Source of the DNA: Neurospora intermedia
Taxonomy: Eukaryota; Ascomycota; Sordariomycetes; Sordariales; Sordariaceae
DNA: 64,000 nt
Reading direction: 5' to 3'
NCBI GenBank assembly: GCA_037102815.1
Contig: BTPP01000002.1
Coordinates: forward strand, 4,340,001 to 4,404,000
Shown here: positions 12,693 to 22,718 of the stretch, one piece after another
How positions within the stretch are numbered: the stretch's first letter is position 1
How the letters are laid out: each line of letters opens with the position of its first letter
Made by a program: the position numbers and the translations under genes
The notes under the pieces: model-generated
What the model was told of the DNA's origin: nothing
Seen by the model: the letters and a program-made list of their open reading frames with translations, nothing else
The model's database searches: none

Positions 12693-13660
12693 GGTGTTGT
12701 GTTGAGGTTGAATATGTGTAGTGGGTGTGTGTAATTAAGGTGATGCGCTCCGGTCGCAACTAGAGGGTCCTACAGAAAGGAGTTATGAAGCACCCGTTGC
12801 GCAACTTGGCGTAGGACAGGTAACTAGCTTCGATCAAGGCCGTGGTGATATGTAAAGAGCAGTTGGAGACGGCCTCCTTGTACGTCTGGCGGCTTGCAAT
12901 GAGTCTCGACGTCGAGGTTGAACCTGGAAAGTGTGGGGCGTGTGGGCAGCTCTGTCTCATGGAGCACCGTGTCCGGGTCCGGGCCATGTTACTTGTGTTG
13001 TCCCCAATTGCCCCGCATGAGATTGATAGAAGCCATCGATAGTGAGCTTCGGGCCAACATGGAACAGCTGGCAGCAGTCGGGTTTCAGTAATTGGCACCC
13101 CCGACGAGATCTGAGATAAGTATGTAGGTACCTAGGGGATCCACCGGACCAGGAGAGCTCACACGGCCGTCTCACTCTCTGCACGTTGCTGGGACAGAAG
13201 CTTTTTGGACGGCGGCGCGGGCGGGCTGGGCGGGCGGCCACCATGTCGTTCGTAGGTGAGCCCCACTTTCGCGCCGTGAAATGGTCGAATCGCGCTCAAA
13301 AATTTTGGTTGGTGCTTGCGACAGCCAGAGTCTCGTCTTTCAAGGTATTTTTTGCTGTTAGTCCCGCGAATTGTGACCGAGCAACCCGACAGCGTTGTTT
13401 TCTCTTACCCCGATTCGGAAGCAATCCTAGCTCTCATACGACGTAGCTTTCCGAAGCTATTCCCTCCCTCCCAAACGCCCACAGACTCTATTCCAGAACG
13501 CCCATCCCGGTTCGAACATTCATTGCCTTATCAAGGAACACAAGCCGAGACGAGCGAGGGACATACAAAACGAGAGCGGAACATGCCCGAGAGAGACGAC
13601 CAACACCTACGACTCACACATTAACTACGCCAGCTGGCTGGGCCTCCGCCTTCCAACGCG
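12693..13660. other. Divergent promoter region, SRP68 and PPR gene
   Basis: About 970 nt separate two diverging starts. An ATG in strong context (CCACCATGTCG, 13243) opens a 68-codon upstream frame ending before the PPR start. It could also be spliced at the GTGAGC that follows it. No conserved protein is visible. Confidence 0.55.
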
Positions 13661-16600
13661 ATGCTGGAGAGGACGGCGGCGAGCCTCGAAACATGCAGCC
13701 TCCAGAGAGTTCTCCCCGTCGCCAGAACCTCGCTGAAGAGCCAGCGACAACTACACACAGGCTTTTGGCAACATGGCGCCTCCGACCTTGAGCTCCTCGA
13801 TGCCTACCAGACCCTCCTGCGAGACTCGACACCGACAACGACGCAGAGCCTTGGTAGCTCGCAGACGACCAAGACCGAAAGCAGAATAGAGCCCATGAAG
13901 GCATCCATGTTCTTGCTCGACTTCCTATACCCAAGTGGAACCGCCGCTCTTCTTCGGAATATTCTCCCCATTCGACTACCGTCCCTCGAATCGACGCACA
14001 AGGCTCGTAGAAATGCGACACGCTTATACAGTTCAGCGTTGAATAATAACTCCGGCGCTGCGCAAGAACCCCAAGAGAAACCACAAGCGGACGACTCGTT
14101 CATGAACGCCGACCTTTTCGAACAGTACTGGAATGAGCAGGAGAGTGGCGTCATCCAAGATAGGAGACCCCAGAAGGTTTCCAAAAAATCTGGCCCTCGG
14201 GCACTTCGGGAGCTTCTCGAGCCGTCAGAGTTCGGTCCCATGTACGAGCAGATATGGACGGCTTACAACAAGCTCGAGCCCAACGAGCAGGAGGATTTCA
14301 AGGGCGATGTCATGGTCAACTTTGCGCAGTCTGGTCGGTCGGTTGATGCTTGGAGGATCCGCGAGCTGTTCGCCACCGTGCCTGTTGAGCGGTGGACAGA
14401 ATCCATAATCAAAGCCGCTATCAAGGCCGAACTTGCCTTGGACGACGTGGACAATGCAAAGGTGCTATTTTCCGATGCCCTCAAGAAAAGGGGTCTTCAT
14501 CAAGGACTTGACGATATCATGGCACACGCCTTTAACACCTCTTCATGGCAGCTGGCCTTGGACATTTGGAAGTTATTTAGCAGCTTCAAGGGCTCTGAAA
14601 AGCTTACAGTCGAATTCAAGACATTGGCTTCCGTGCCCGGCTTTCGGGATAAGCTGACCGAGTTTGTCGAATTTGTTGCGCCGAAGGTGCCAGCGACGAA
14701 GGCGAAAAAGTCCGCCAAGACCAAGTCGGTCAAGACAAAGTCTCTGGCCGATACAGAGTCTGCGCCTAGCTCAGCACTTGCAGTCGATACGGAGATCGCA
14801 GATTTCGTCAGAGTCCTTGCCAACAAGTCACTACGCTTATTCTCACCCACGGACGCAGTCGTTCTTCTTCGCCATGCTGCGGATCCATCGGCATACGAGG
14901 CTTTCATCAAGCTGGCTATCGAACAGGGCAAGACCAGAGCTGCGGCGGAGGCCTACAAGAAGTATCGTCAACTACCCAAGGCCGAGGTCCGTATTTGGGT
15001 GTTGCGCGCCATGCTCGACATCTTTTATCCTACCGACGCTGGCGGCATGGAACTTGTCCTGAAAGATTGGTACAGCCGCTACGACGCCCTTGAGAAGCGA
15101 GTTTATCAAAAGTTCCTGGCATTCTATGCTGGCCGTGGTGATACAAAGTCAGTAACACGTCTGGCCAACGAGTACCGTAAGCATCTCCCAGCGGAAGCCG
15201 CGCGAGATATGTCACTCATCTCCAGTCTGATGCACGTGCACGCGCGCAACGGCAACCCTGAAGTGGCTCGCAAGGTGCTGGAAAACTGTTTGGAGCAGAC
15301 GGGCATGGGTAAACCAAAGACTGTTCACTGGAATATCTTGCTCAATGCTTACGCAAAAGCATCGGATTACAGTGGCTGTCTTGAGGCCTTTGAGCGTTTG
15401 GACGAGGTTGGAAAGCCCGACTCCTATTCCTATGGAACTGTGATGGGTATGGCCGCTGTGCGTGGTGACCTCTCGTTTGCTTTGGTGCTCTTCAACGCCG
15501 CGAAGGCTGACGGCATCAAGCCTGATGTGGGAATGGTGGACAGCTTAATTGAAGCTTACTGCCAGAACGACCGGTTCCGTGAGGCCGAGGTCATTGTGAA
15601 GCAGACGGTGAAGAAGGGCACTCTTCCCGGCAAGTATACGGTTCTCTTTAACACCCTTCTCAATCACCACGCCAGGAGGCGAGACCTCAAGGGGTTGTAT
15701 AACCTCGTGGAATACATGCACGAGAACAAGATTCCTAGCGACAATGAGACCTATAGCCATCTCTTGTACGGCTTGATGTACTGCAGACAGTCGCATCACG
15801 CGCTGAACCTTTTGCGGGCTTCCGAGAAGGACAATCTTTTCAAGCCCGCACCTGAACACTATGTTCTCCTTATGGCCTCCTTCATTCACAGTCGTGAACC
15901 ACATATGGCCCTCAAACTCAACGAGATATTGTCCAAGCGTCAAGAACCCGAGATGGCCGAGCGGACCACTCGTGTCATTGACGCCTTGGGCAGATGGCAG
16001 CAGCTCCCCGGCCACCAAAGGTGGCAAAAGGATCAAAAGTACTACATTACAAAGGCCATCAACTTGTTCAAGCAGACCCTGCAGAAGACTGGAAAGGGTC
16101 AGCAAGAGGCTCCTCGCCCCGTGGTGAACCAATTCGCCCACGTCTTGTTCATCTTGACGCAGATGCGGGACTTCGGCACCCTCGAAGAGATCATGGATCT
16201 ATACACGACCCAATTCCCATCTGCAAAGGAGCCCAGCAACTTGCCCATCCGCCTGCTCAACAATATGATGCTCGCCGACTACCATGAGCGCAAGTTCGAC
16301 CGAGTCAGAGAGATCTGGAGTCACGTTCTCAGGAAGACGACATTACAAGCCTTCGGTGAAGTCGCCGAGGAGCCACGGGAGACGGGTACTGAGGGTGCGG
16401 AAACACCAGCTCAACAACTTGTCGGCCCTTACAAGTGGATCCTGTGCGACCCCATCAAGACGATGCAGCGCGTCTTTTACGACGAGAACGACGCCGACGG
16501 GCTCATGGCATTCGTCAAGGACGTCCGCAGCCGTGGCTTCGAGCTCGACAGCAAGAACTGGAACTACTACGTCCAGTCGCTTGCGCGCATGAACCGTTAC

Positions 16601-17071
16601 CGCGAAGCCTTCGGCGAGTGCGAGGCGCGTCTCATGCCCAACTGGACAGGCTGGTACCGGGTTCGCGCGCGGTCTGCCATGAAGAACCAGCTGCCGCTCG
16701 AGCTCCGTCGTCTCGGCTCGTTCCCTCAGCGCCCAAGACCCATCTCGCACACCTTGATCATCATGGCCAAGAAGTACATGGACTTGGAGAACTTGGCCAA
16801 CTGGCAGAAGGAGGCAGCCAATCAGCTGGAGTGGGTAAATGCGGAGTGCCCGCTTACCATCAAGGCCGTCAAGACCATGATCAGAGCGGACTCGGACTTG
16901 GAGAAGAGCGTCTTCAACGAGACCGAGGACGTGCTGGCGACGGAAGAGGGGTACGCTGAGAGATATGATGAGGAGGAGAACTGGTCAGAGATGGCGGAGG
17001 GGGGGTTGAGGGAGACGGCGAAGAGAGAGCAGGCGTTTGCGAACCAGCTCATGTCGAAACGTATTGTATAA
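13661..17071 (+). CDS. cya-5: Mitochondrial pentatricopeptide-repeat protein, Pet309/cya-5 type
   Basis: A single intronless frame of 1136 residues. The N-terminus MLERTAASLETCSLQRVLPV followed by RTSLKSQRQLHTGFWQHGAS is Arg/Ser-rich and fits a matrix presequence. This opening (MLER...LHxxFWxHGA) is, from memory, shared by a conserved family of large Pezizomycotina PPR proteins. PPR repeats are clearest at residues 545-760: HWNILLNAYAKASDYSGCLE, SYSYGTVMGMAAVRGDLSFA, VLFNTLLNHHARRRDLKGLY and ETYSHLLYGLMYCRQSHHAL. PPR proteins bind organelle RNA. Pet309 in yeast and CYA-5 in N. crassa are needed for COX1 mRNA stability and translation. Assignment to cya-5 rather than another long PPR protein (for example a Ccm1-like splicing factor) rests on length and style, so the symbol is tentative. 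A Lys-rich linker (AKKSAKTKSVKTKSLAD) separates the N-terminal helices from the repeat tract. The C-terminus is Glu-rich. Confidence 0.85.
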   Translation: MLERTAASLETCSLQRVLPVARTSLKSQRQLHTGFWQHGASDLELLDAYQTLLRDSTPTTTQSLGSSQTTKTESRIEPMKASMFLLDFLYPSGTAALLRNILPIRLPSLESTHKARRNATRLYSSALNNNSGAAQEPQEKPQADDSFMNADLFEQYWNEQESGVIQDRRPQKVSKKSGPRALRELLEPSEFGPMYEQIWTAYNKLEPNEQEDFKGDVMVNFAQSGRSVDAWRIRELFATVPVERWTESIIKAAIKAELALDDVDNAKVLFSDALKKRGLHQGLDDIMAHAFNTSSWQLALDIWKLFSSFKGSEKLTVEFKTLASVPGFRDKLTEFVEFVAPKVPATKAKKSAKTKSVKTKSLADTESAPSSALAVDTEIADFVRVLANKSLRLFSPTDAVVLLRHAADPSAYEAFIKLAIEQGKTRAAAEAYKKYRQLPKAEVRIWVLRAMLDIFYPTDAGGMELVLKDWYSRYDALEKRVYQKFLAFYAGRGDTKSVTRLANEYRKHLPAEAARDMSLISSLMHVHARNGNPEVARKVLENCLEQTGMGKPKTVHWNILLNAYAKASDYSGCLEAFERLDEVGKPDSYSYGTVMGMAAVRGDLSFALVLFNAAKADGIKPDVGMVDSLIEAYCQNDRFREAEVIVKQTVKKGTLPGKYTVLFNTLLNHHARRRDLKGLYNLVEYMHENKIPSDNETYSHLLYGLMYCRQSHHALNLLRASEKDNLFKPAPEHYVLLMASFIHSREPHMALKLNEILSKRQEPEMAERTTRVIDALGRWQQLPGHQRWQKDQKYYITKAINLFKQTLQKTGKGQQEAPRPVVNQFAHVLFILTQMRDFGTLEEIMDLYTTQFPSAKEPSNLPIRLLNNMMLADYHERKFDRVREIWSHVLRKTTLQAFGEVAEEPRETGTEGAETPAQQLVGPYKWILCDPIKTMQRVFYDENDADGLMAFVKDVRSRGFELDSKNWNYYVQSLARMNRYREAFGECEARLMPNWTGWYRVRARSAMKNQLPLELRRLGSFPQRPRPISHTLIIMAKKYMDLENLANWQKEAANQLEWVNAECPLTIKAVKTMIRADSDLEKSVFNETEDVLATEEGYAERYDEEENWSEMAEGGLRETAKREQAFANQLMSKRIV

Positions 17072-17607
17072 ACAGACACTTGCCTTGTATAAAGATCTTT
17101 GAAGAAGTTGAGCATGGGACGGAGTATAGATATCACGGGCTTGAACTTTTTTTTGCATAATTGCTTGGCCTTCATGGTTATCTTGTTGTTTGGGATATGG
17201 GCGATGAAGTACATAGACTATTGGCTCTGGTAGAAAAATGGGATGGGCAGGAAAAGTGCATGGCCGGCTAAAAAAAGCCTTTTGTAGGCCACGGAGTCAG
17301 ATGTGTTATTGAGGTGAAGGCACTGGGTGAAGTGCTTGGAAGGTCGTCTTCTAACTAGACAAGATATAACATGGCGAACAAGTAAAGCAAAGTGGACATG
17401 GGCAATATGGTACATGGTTATTTCATGCTACCATGCTAACTATGGGTTAGTTCTTCCTATCTATGATATGGTATGCTCTCTCCTCTTCGATTCCTGTCTT
17501 GTTCCTACATCTGCCACCCCCTCCTGATGTTCTATTAAAAGTATGAAAAGCAAGACTGAAAACGAAAACGAGACCGTTCAAAACGGTATGTAATTAAGGT
17601 GACCTCT
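17072..17607. other. Convergent 3' flanks
   Basis: No gene seen in about 540 nt between the PPR protein stop and the stop of the FSH hydrolase. AT-rich with short T and A runs. Confidence 0.7.
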
Positions 17608-18651
17608 CTACTGTTCCTCCCTCTCCAAACCCTCAACCTTCCTCCTCAACTTCTCCATCAATTCCGCCATCCTCACCGAACACTCTGTCGTCCTCGGCAA
17701 CTCATGTCCGCCCCCATGATCAAACCTCTCATTCATCCCACCCTCAAACATCTGCGCCAGCTGGACACTGGCCGGCCACCTAGGATCTTTTTCGCCATAC
17801 ACATGCACAGTCGGCACGATCTCTCCCAGATTTCCCACCGCCATCCGCATTCTTTCGTCAGTAAAATCCAACCCAAAGACATCCTTCGGATCTAACTCTG
17901 AAGTCGGATCATGCACCAAGTCCCCGACCTCATCCCACAGCCCCTCCCCGCGTTTGATCGTATCAGGATTATCCGCCTTGAACTTCAATTGCTCCGTACG
18001 CTTGTGAAGCAAGGCAGCCGTGGCATGATGCACCTCCCACGCCTTTTCCGTCACGTCCACTCCCAGGTCTTGCAGGACATGGAGGCTAGGGCCGCCGCAA
18101 ATGAACATGGCGCCCTTGAACGGCAACTCGAATTTCTCACCAGCAGCTGGCCGGGTCAGCTTGTGTTCCTGGTAGCGGTAGAGGATGTAGGACATGAGCA
18201 AGGTGCAGCCCTGGGAGAAACACATGACGAGGTCGAAGGGACCTTCTTCGGAAGAAAGAAGTTCATCCAGATGGTCGTGCGGGGTCCGGATCTCAGAGAT
18301 GTTGGAGGATGAAACCGGCCACCAGCCGTAGAATTTGGGGACCCTATTCCAAATGCTGTCGACGCCGACAGTCGGGGCCGAAGGCAGGGGCGCGTTGGGG
18401 AAGGTGAAGGTGTATGTTTCTTTGGGGAGTTTGAAGCGGAATGCGGCTGTTTGGGTTGATTGTGTGTTAGAGTTGGTACTGGTGGTGAAGAGGAAGGGAA
18501 TGGGGAGCAAAGAGGAGGAGGAGGAGGAGGAGGAGGGGGAGGAGGAAAACTCGCCTGTCTGTGATCGAAAAATTTCACCGCTGGTGCCGTAGCCGTGGAG
18601 GGCTAAGACCCGGGTCATCTTAGGCTTTTCTTCCTGCATTACGGAACCCAT
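17608..18651 (-). CDS. FSH-family serine hydrolase (DUF341, alpha/beta fold)
   Basis: The frame encodes 347 residues from the ATG at 18651. It remains open upstream without a better ATG, and an internal Met at MTRVLALHGYGTSGE is where most family members begin. This is the FSH1/OVCA2 serine-hydrolase family, with unknown natural substrate. The family marks are the N-terminal LALHGYGTSGEIFR strand and oxyanion region, the nucleophile elbow CFSQG (Ser, with Cys replacing the usual first Gly), the acid in YGEKDPRW and the catalytic His in FDHGGGHELPR. Relative to yeast Fsh1 (243 aa) it carries an inserted Ser run and an extended region after the first strand (about 18440-18545, encoded by a GAG/CTC repeat), plus a longer middle. 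No intron is needed. It lies between two convergent or parallel genes and shows no cluster context such as a polyketide pathway. Confidence 0.88.
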   Translation of the reverse strand: MGSVMQEEKPKMTRVLALHGYGTSGEIFRSQTGEFSSSPSSSSSSSSLLPIPFLFTTSTNSNTQSTQTAAFRFKLPKETYTFTFPNAPLPSAPTVGVDSIWNRVPKFYGWWPVSSSNISEIRTPHDHLDELLSSEEGPFDLVMCFSQGCTLLMSYILYRYQEHKLTRPAAGEKFELPFKGAMFICGGPSLHVLQDLGVDVTEKAWEVHHATAALLHKRTEQLKFKADNPDTIKRGEGLWDEVGDLVHDPTSELDPKDVFGLDFTDERMRMAVGNLGEIVPTVHVYGEKDPRWPASVQLAQMFEGGMNERFDHGGGHELPRTTECSVRMAELMEKLRRKVEGLEREEQ

Positions 18652-19872
18652 AGTGTCGTATGCAATGGCTTGCGCCCAAGTCTTCTTGTGTTGGTTTGTG
18701 TGTAGCTTCGGGGCTGGATTCTTATTGCTGTAAATCCAAGTTGGATGGCGAGACGGGAGAATGGAAATAAATGTATGAGGAGAGGAGTTGTGAGAATTAA
18801 AGAAATGCGTAAGAACTTCACTTAAGAAGACAAAGCAGGAACAAGTGTTTCTCAAGCTAACTTGATAACCACAGCGTTTAATATGTTTTGACGGGAAAGT
18901 ATCATCCAACTTTTTTCCTGTTTACTTTGGGAACTGCAGTCCACGTTCCTGCTATCAGAACTCGGTACTCCGGGGATTCGTTGGAGGAAGTCCGATGGGT
19001 GAGCGTGAGATCGAGCTCGCCTGGAACGGTTTCCGAGCTGAGTGTAAGAGGCACGGCTGGCCCAGACCGAAATATTTCCGAGTGTCAATGGCGCCTTCTC
19101 TGCTCATTGGTTCCAGTCAACCTTGATTTGTCGTCACGTTGAGGTGGAAAGGGGGAGAAGATGATACTTTAAAGTTTCTAAGTAATCCTTCTGCATCAAC
19201 ATGTCGATGTCGATCCCGCATCGCGTACTTGAGCCGATTCATTGCAGGTCTGCAGCTGTAAAGCTATTATTGATTTTGTCTCAGATCTGACTCTGCTATG
19301 AGGTACTTCAGCTGAATACAAAGAAGCCACCAATAAAACCATCGCACACACGCACATTGCTCTTACTTCACGCCATTCCATGCATACTTCCCATGCCATG
19401 ATTGAATGCCAGGGTTGCTTCTGCATGTTAGTTGAGTCTTGGATGACAGGAAGCTGCAGTCTACAGCTGGATGCTGTGTAACAACCTAGGAATGATTACA
19501 TACATATTTGAGATGTTGACATTGTCCTGACAGAAAACGCCTGGTTTTTAATAGCGCTTTCCCCCAGCAGTTCAATCCTAGGTAATTCTATGCTCGAATG
19601 CCCTTGTCACCAACTTCTTTTCACATGCTTCGGGTACGTTAGCCCATCGGCTTGTCATATTCTGCATTGCTAATCTTCTCACGGTCATGTTGATCGGTAA
19701 GCATCCCGATTGGAACCATATCTGATACCTGGACCGTTCGATCGGAATCCGAATCCTGTGTTGTGTTCGAGATCTGGATGGAAACTCATCTCCTCGGATG
19801 GATACTCTGCACCAACCGCATCATGGGGACGGAGCTATCAGTTGAACAACCTAACCAATCACTCCTTCTCTT
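18652..19872. other. Intergenic, upstream of the FSH gene
   Basis: No gene is supported. The left part is the FSH promoter and leader. The right part near 19870-20060 is CT-rich because the neighbouring gene's Arg/Glu-rich C-terminus begins there. Confidence 0.65.
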
Positions 19873-21414
19873 CTACCTTCTCCTACCACGAACCATTTCC
19901 TCCCTTCCCCTCCCCCTCTCCCTCTCCCTCGTCCTTTCCCTTCTTCTTCTTTCCTCTCCACTAGTGTCTCTCTCCCTCTCCTCACGACTCTCCCTTCTCC
20001 CCCTCTCACTACTCTTCCCCGCCTTTTCTTCCTTCCCACTCGTTCCCTTTCCATCATCGACCTGCCCCTTCTCCCATTTTTCGTAATCCCTCACCATCCC
20101 CTTTGCAACTCTCTTGACACTTTCCTTTCTCCCACTCCGCCCTCCGTTCTGTCGCCCTTCCCCTTTTTCATCCCCACCACCACCATTACCACCACCACCA
20201 GTCAACCCTTCCTCCAAGATCCCTCCCACCAACCCCGCCACCCCCCTCTGCACCACCTGCTTGACCACATGATGTCTCAACCCGCCCTTCCGCATCAGCT
20301 TCGGATGGCGCCTCTGCTCATGCTCAATCAACCCGTCCACGACCGCGGCGCCGAGAGCTGCTGCAGCGATTTTGGATCCTGATTGTGCGGAAAAAAGCGG
20401 AGTGGAGGGCGAGTCCTTGCGGAGTTTGAGAGCGGTGGCGGCGCCGGCTTCGAGAGCGCGGGAGGCGGCTTTGAGGAGGGAGGCGGTCTTGGGGGAGGAT
20501 TTGAGGGTTGCGAGGTTGAGGGAGGGACGGCGGAAAGTGGATGGGGGGTTGGAGTGTGCGCGGCGGCGGTAGGATCGGGGGTAACCGTTGTGATATGTGT
20601 CTTCTTCCTGCTCGTCGTCGGTGTAGTTGAGGTGGTGATAGGGTGTTGTGCGGGATCGTGGACGTGGACGGGGGTAGTAAACGTCGTGAATAACCGAACC
20701 TCTATGTGGAGGTGTCGGTGACCGGTTGACGCGGCGTCGGCGGGTGCGAGGAGAGATGGCTGTTTCGGAGTCTGATGTTCCATGATCTGGTTCTCGCCTC
20801 GGTCTTGATCGTATGGATTCTCTTCGGTGATGGCCTGTTCCGTGGTCTGATCGCACTGACTGTCGACGACTTCGATCCACTGGTGAGCGTGTACGCGGCG
20901 AGAGAGTGCCAATGGTGGATGGTCGTCTTGTCCTGCCTCGCGAACGAGTAGAGCGTGCATCTTCGTCATGCCCATCTTTCTGTTTTATTGGCGTGACATT
21001 CCCTGCTTCCAGGTCCAAATCCCATTGATTATTTTCTTCATCCTTGTCACCGTTCGGATCAGGAGGGTGTGTGAGGTAATAAACATCCCGGGGGTCGTAT
21101 TCCGATTCCGGATCATCTTTATGGTCTTCATCTATGGTCGAGAAGCGTGAATCGCTGATGATTGATGTACTTCTTTGGCTCTCTCTTCGGCGATGTGTCA
21201 ACGCCGGGGAGGACTGTCGCCGGTGACTTCGATAACTCTTCCCGTCATCGTGTCGAGCACTTCTCTCTGAACGAGAACGGTGGGCGGGATCGGGAGGACA
21301 GGACTCGCTTGGTCGTCTTGTGAGACGATGCATCTTTGAGGGTGGCTGTAGCCGAACGACGTGCTGATATACAGTTCTCGGTAGATATTTTGAGAATGGT
21401 GAGTATGGTTTCAA
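19873..21414 (-). CDS. Arg/Ser-rich low-complexity protein with a C-terminal Ala/Gly helix module, unknown function
   Basis: I do not recognise a named family. The intronless frame encodes 513 residues from the ATG at 21414. A second Met, MHRLTRRPSESCPPDPAHRS, lies 27 codons in and is an equally good start. Residues up to about 330 are rich in Arg, Ser, His and Pro with RS/SR dipeptides, resembling a disordered nuclear or RNA-associated region. About residues 315-400 form a different block: LLKAASRALEAGAATALKLR, SKIAAAALGAAVVDGLIEHE and a following HHVVKQVVQRGVAGLVGG. This is Ala/Gly-rich and helical, like glycine-zipper blocks of fungal proteins. The tail is almost pure Arg/Glu/Gly. Composition makes a frame artefact conceivable, but the ordered helix block argues that it is real. 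Confidence 0.7.
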   Translation of the reverse strand: MKPYSPFSKYLPRTVYQHVVRLQPPSKMHRLTRRPSESCPPDPAHRSRSERSARHDDGKSYRSHRRQSSPALTHRRRESQRSTSIISDSRFSTIDEDHKDDPESEYDPRDVYYLTHPPDPNGDKDEENNQWDLDLEAGNVTPIKQKDGHDEDARSTRSRGRTRRPSTIGTLSPRTRSPVDRSRRQSVRSDHGTGHHRRESIRSRPRREPDHGTSDSETAISPRTRRRRVNRSPTPPHRGSVIHDVYYPRPRPRSRTTPYHHLNYTDDEQEEDTYHNGYPRSYRRRAHSNPPSTFRRPSLNLATLKSSPKTASLLKAASRALEAGAATALKLRKDSPSTPLFSAQSGSKIAAAALGAAVVDGLIEHEQRRHPKLMRKGGLRHHVVKQVVQRGVAGLVGGILEEGLTGGGGNGGGGDEKGEGRQNGGRSGRKESVKRVAKGMVRDYEKWEKGQVDDGKGTSGKEEKAGKSSERGRRESREERERDTSGEERRRRERTRERERGRGREEMVRGRRR

Positions 21415-22718
21415 GTTAGTTTAAGAACAATAATGCTCTGGTTGAAAGACTGTTATAGCCTAGATATAAATAGAAACCGAGGGTGTAGCTGAGGTATTGT
21501 CGTACCAAGTCAACGACGGATTCGTGCAAAGTCAAAATCTGTGGATCTCACCGTGTTGATATCAGTTCTATGAAGAGCTTTGCCAGGTCACAGAGGTCAA
21601 CAACAAATTAACCTTCTTACCCTCCATCAACCCAAGCAGCCCTCCCAGAAACCGGCCATGGCTTTATGTACCTGCAGTAGCTGAGCCCAAGTCGGGCATC
21701 CATCTGTCCATCTCTCCGTCCACCATACTACCCATCCGTCCCTCCCACCCAGATGGGGCTCCTTTGAACATTAGCATCATACCAAGAAACAACCTTTGAC
21801 CAAACAGACCGAGTGCTGAGCTGGCCTCCCGGCACGTCACAGTGCATCAAGTCAAATGAGAGGCAATTGGCTTGTCCCAGATGTTTGGTATAATTGTGGT
21901 AACGCGGTAGGTTCTAGACCTTTCCTCCAGTCCCGGACTACCGAGCCCGTGTAACAGTCTTACTTGTGTGTACTTGTACCTCATCACCACGGCACTAGCT
22001 TTGCGATTTTGTCTCGTATTGGTCGTTTTGTACCTCTGTACTCTGGATTTTGTATGGCATGAGCCGTTGTGGTCGACATTATTGTGCAGTGTGGTGGTAG
22101 GTGTCTCTAGAAGACTCTCGTGAGGTACATACAGACCGGTTGGAGGTGATCGATATACTCGATATTGCGCCTAGAACAAGAAATCTCGATGTGGTTCGGC
22201 TTACCAGCGAGCGTATCCTCACCGGTTGTGGTACAAAATAGTCAAGGTGTCTAACCACTTTCTGTTCTTGTGCGCTCTAGGTGCTTGTTTGATCGTCGTA
22301 ATAGGAGGTGAAAGGCATGGGCATGGAATGATGTGAGTAAGGACTGGTCTGGTTCCACAACCGTATTGATCGAATGTTTCTCTTCCTCAATCAAAAGATG
22401 CACAGCTACTGGTAACATGTGTTCACCGTGGTTTCATCTGTCTAACAATAAGTACACATGTTTGCGACGTATTGACATCACCAGCAAGCCCCAAGTCCCG
22501 CTTCGTGATCTTGACCGAACCCCGGATTTCCCCGGTCTTGAACACAACCGAGAAACTTTTTTTTTTCTTTCCCGGATCTCACCTACCCACAAGTACGACT
22601 TACGCCAAATGTAAACTTGCGTCATCTGATACCTAATTTGTAAAACAGTGATTCATAGCGCTTCCTATTTCCAATTTCCTTTCCATTTTCCCCCCAGATG
22701 AAGGGAAACGAGCAGTGC
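21415..22718. other. Intergenic, 1.3 kb
   Basis: Upstream region of the Arg/Ser-rich gene and downstream region of the membrane protein gene. I see short TACCT/GTACC-like repeats and a poly-T run at about 22557-22566, but no gene. Confidence 0.65.
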
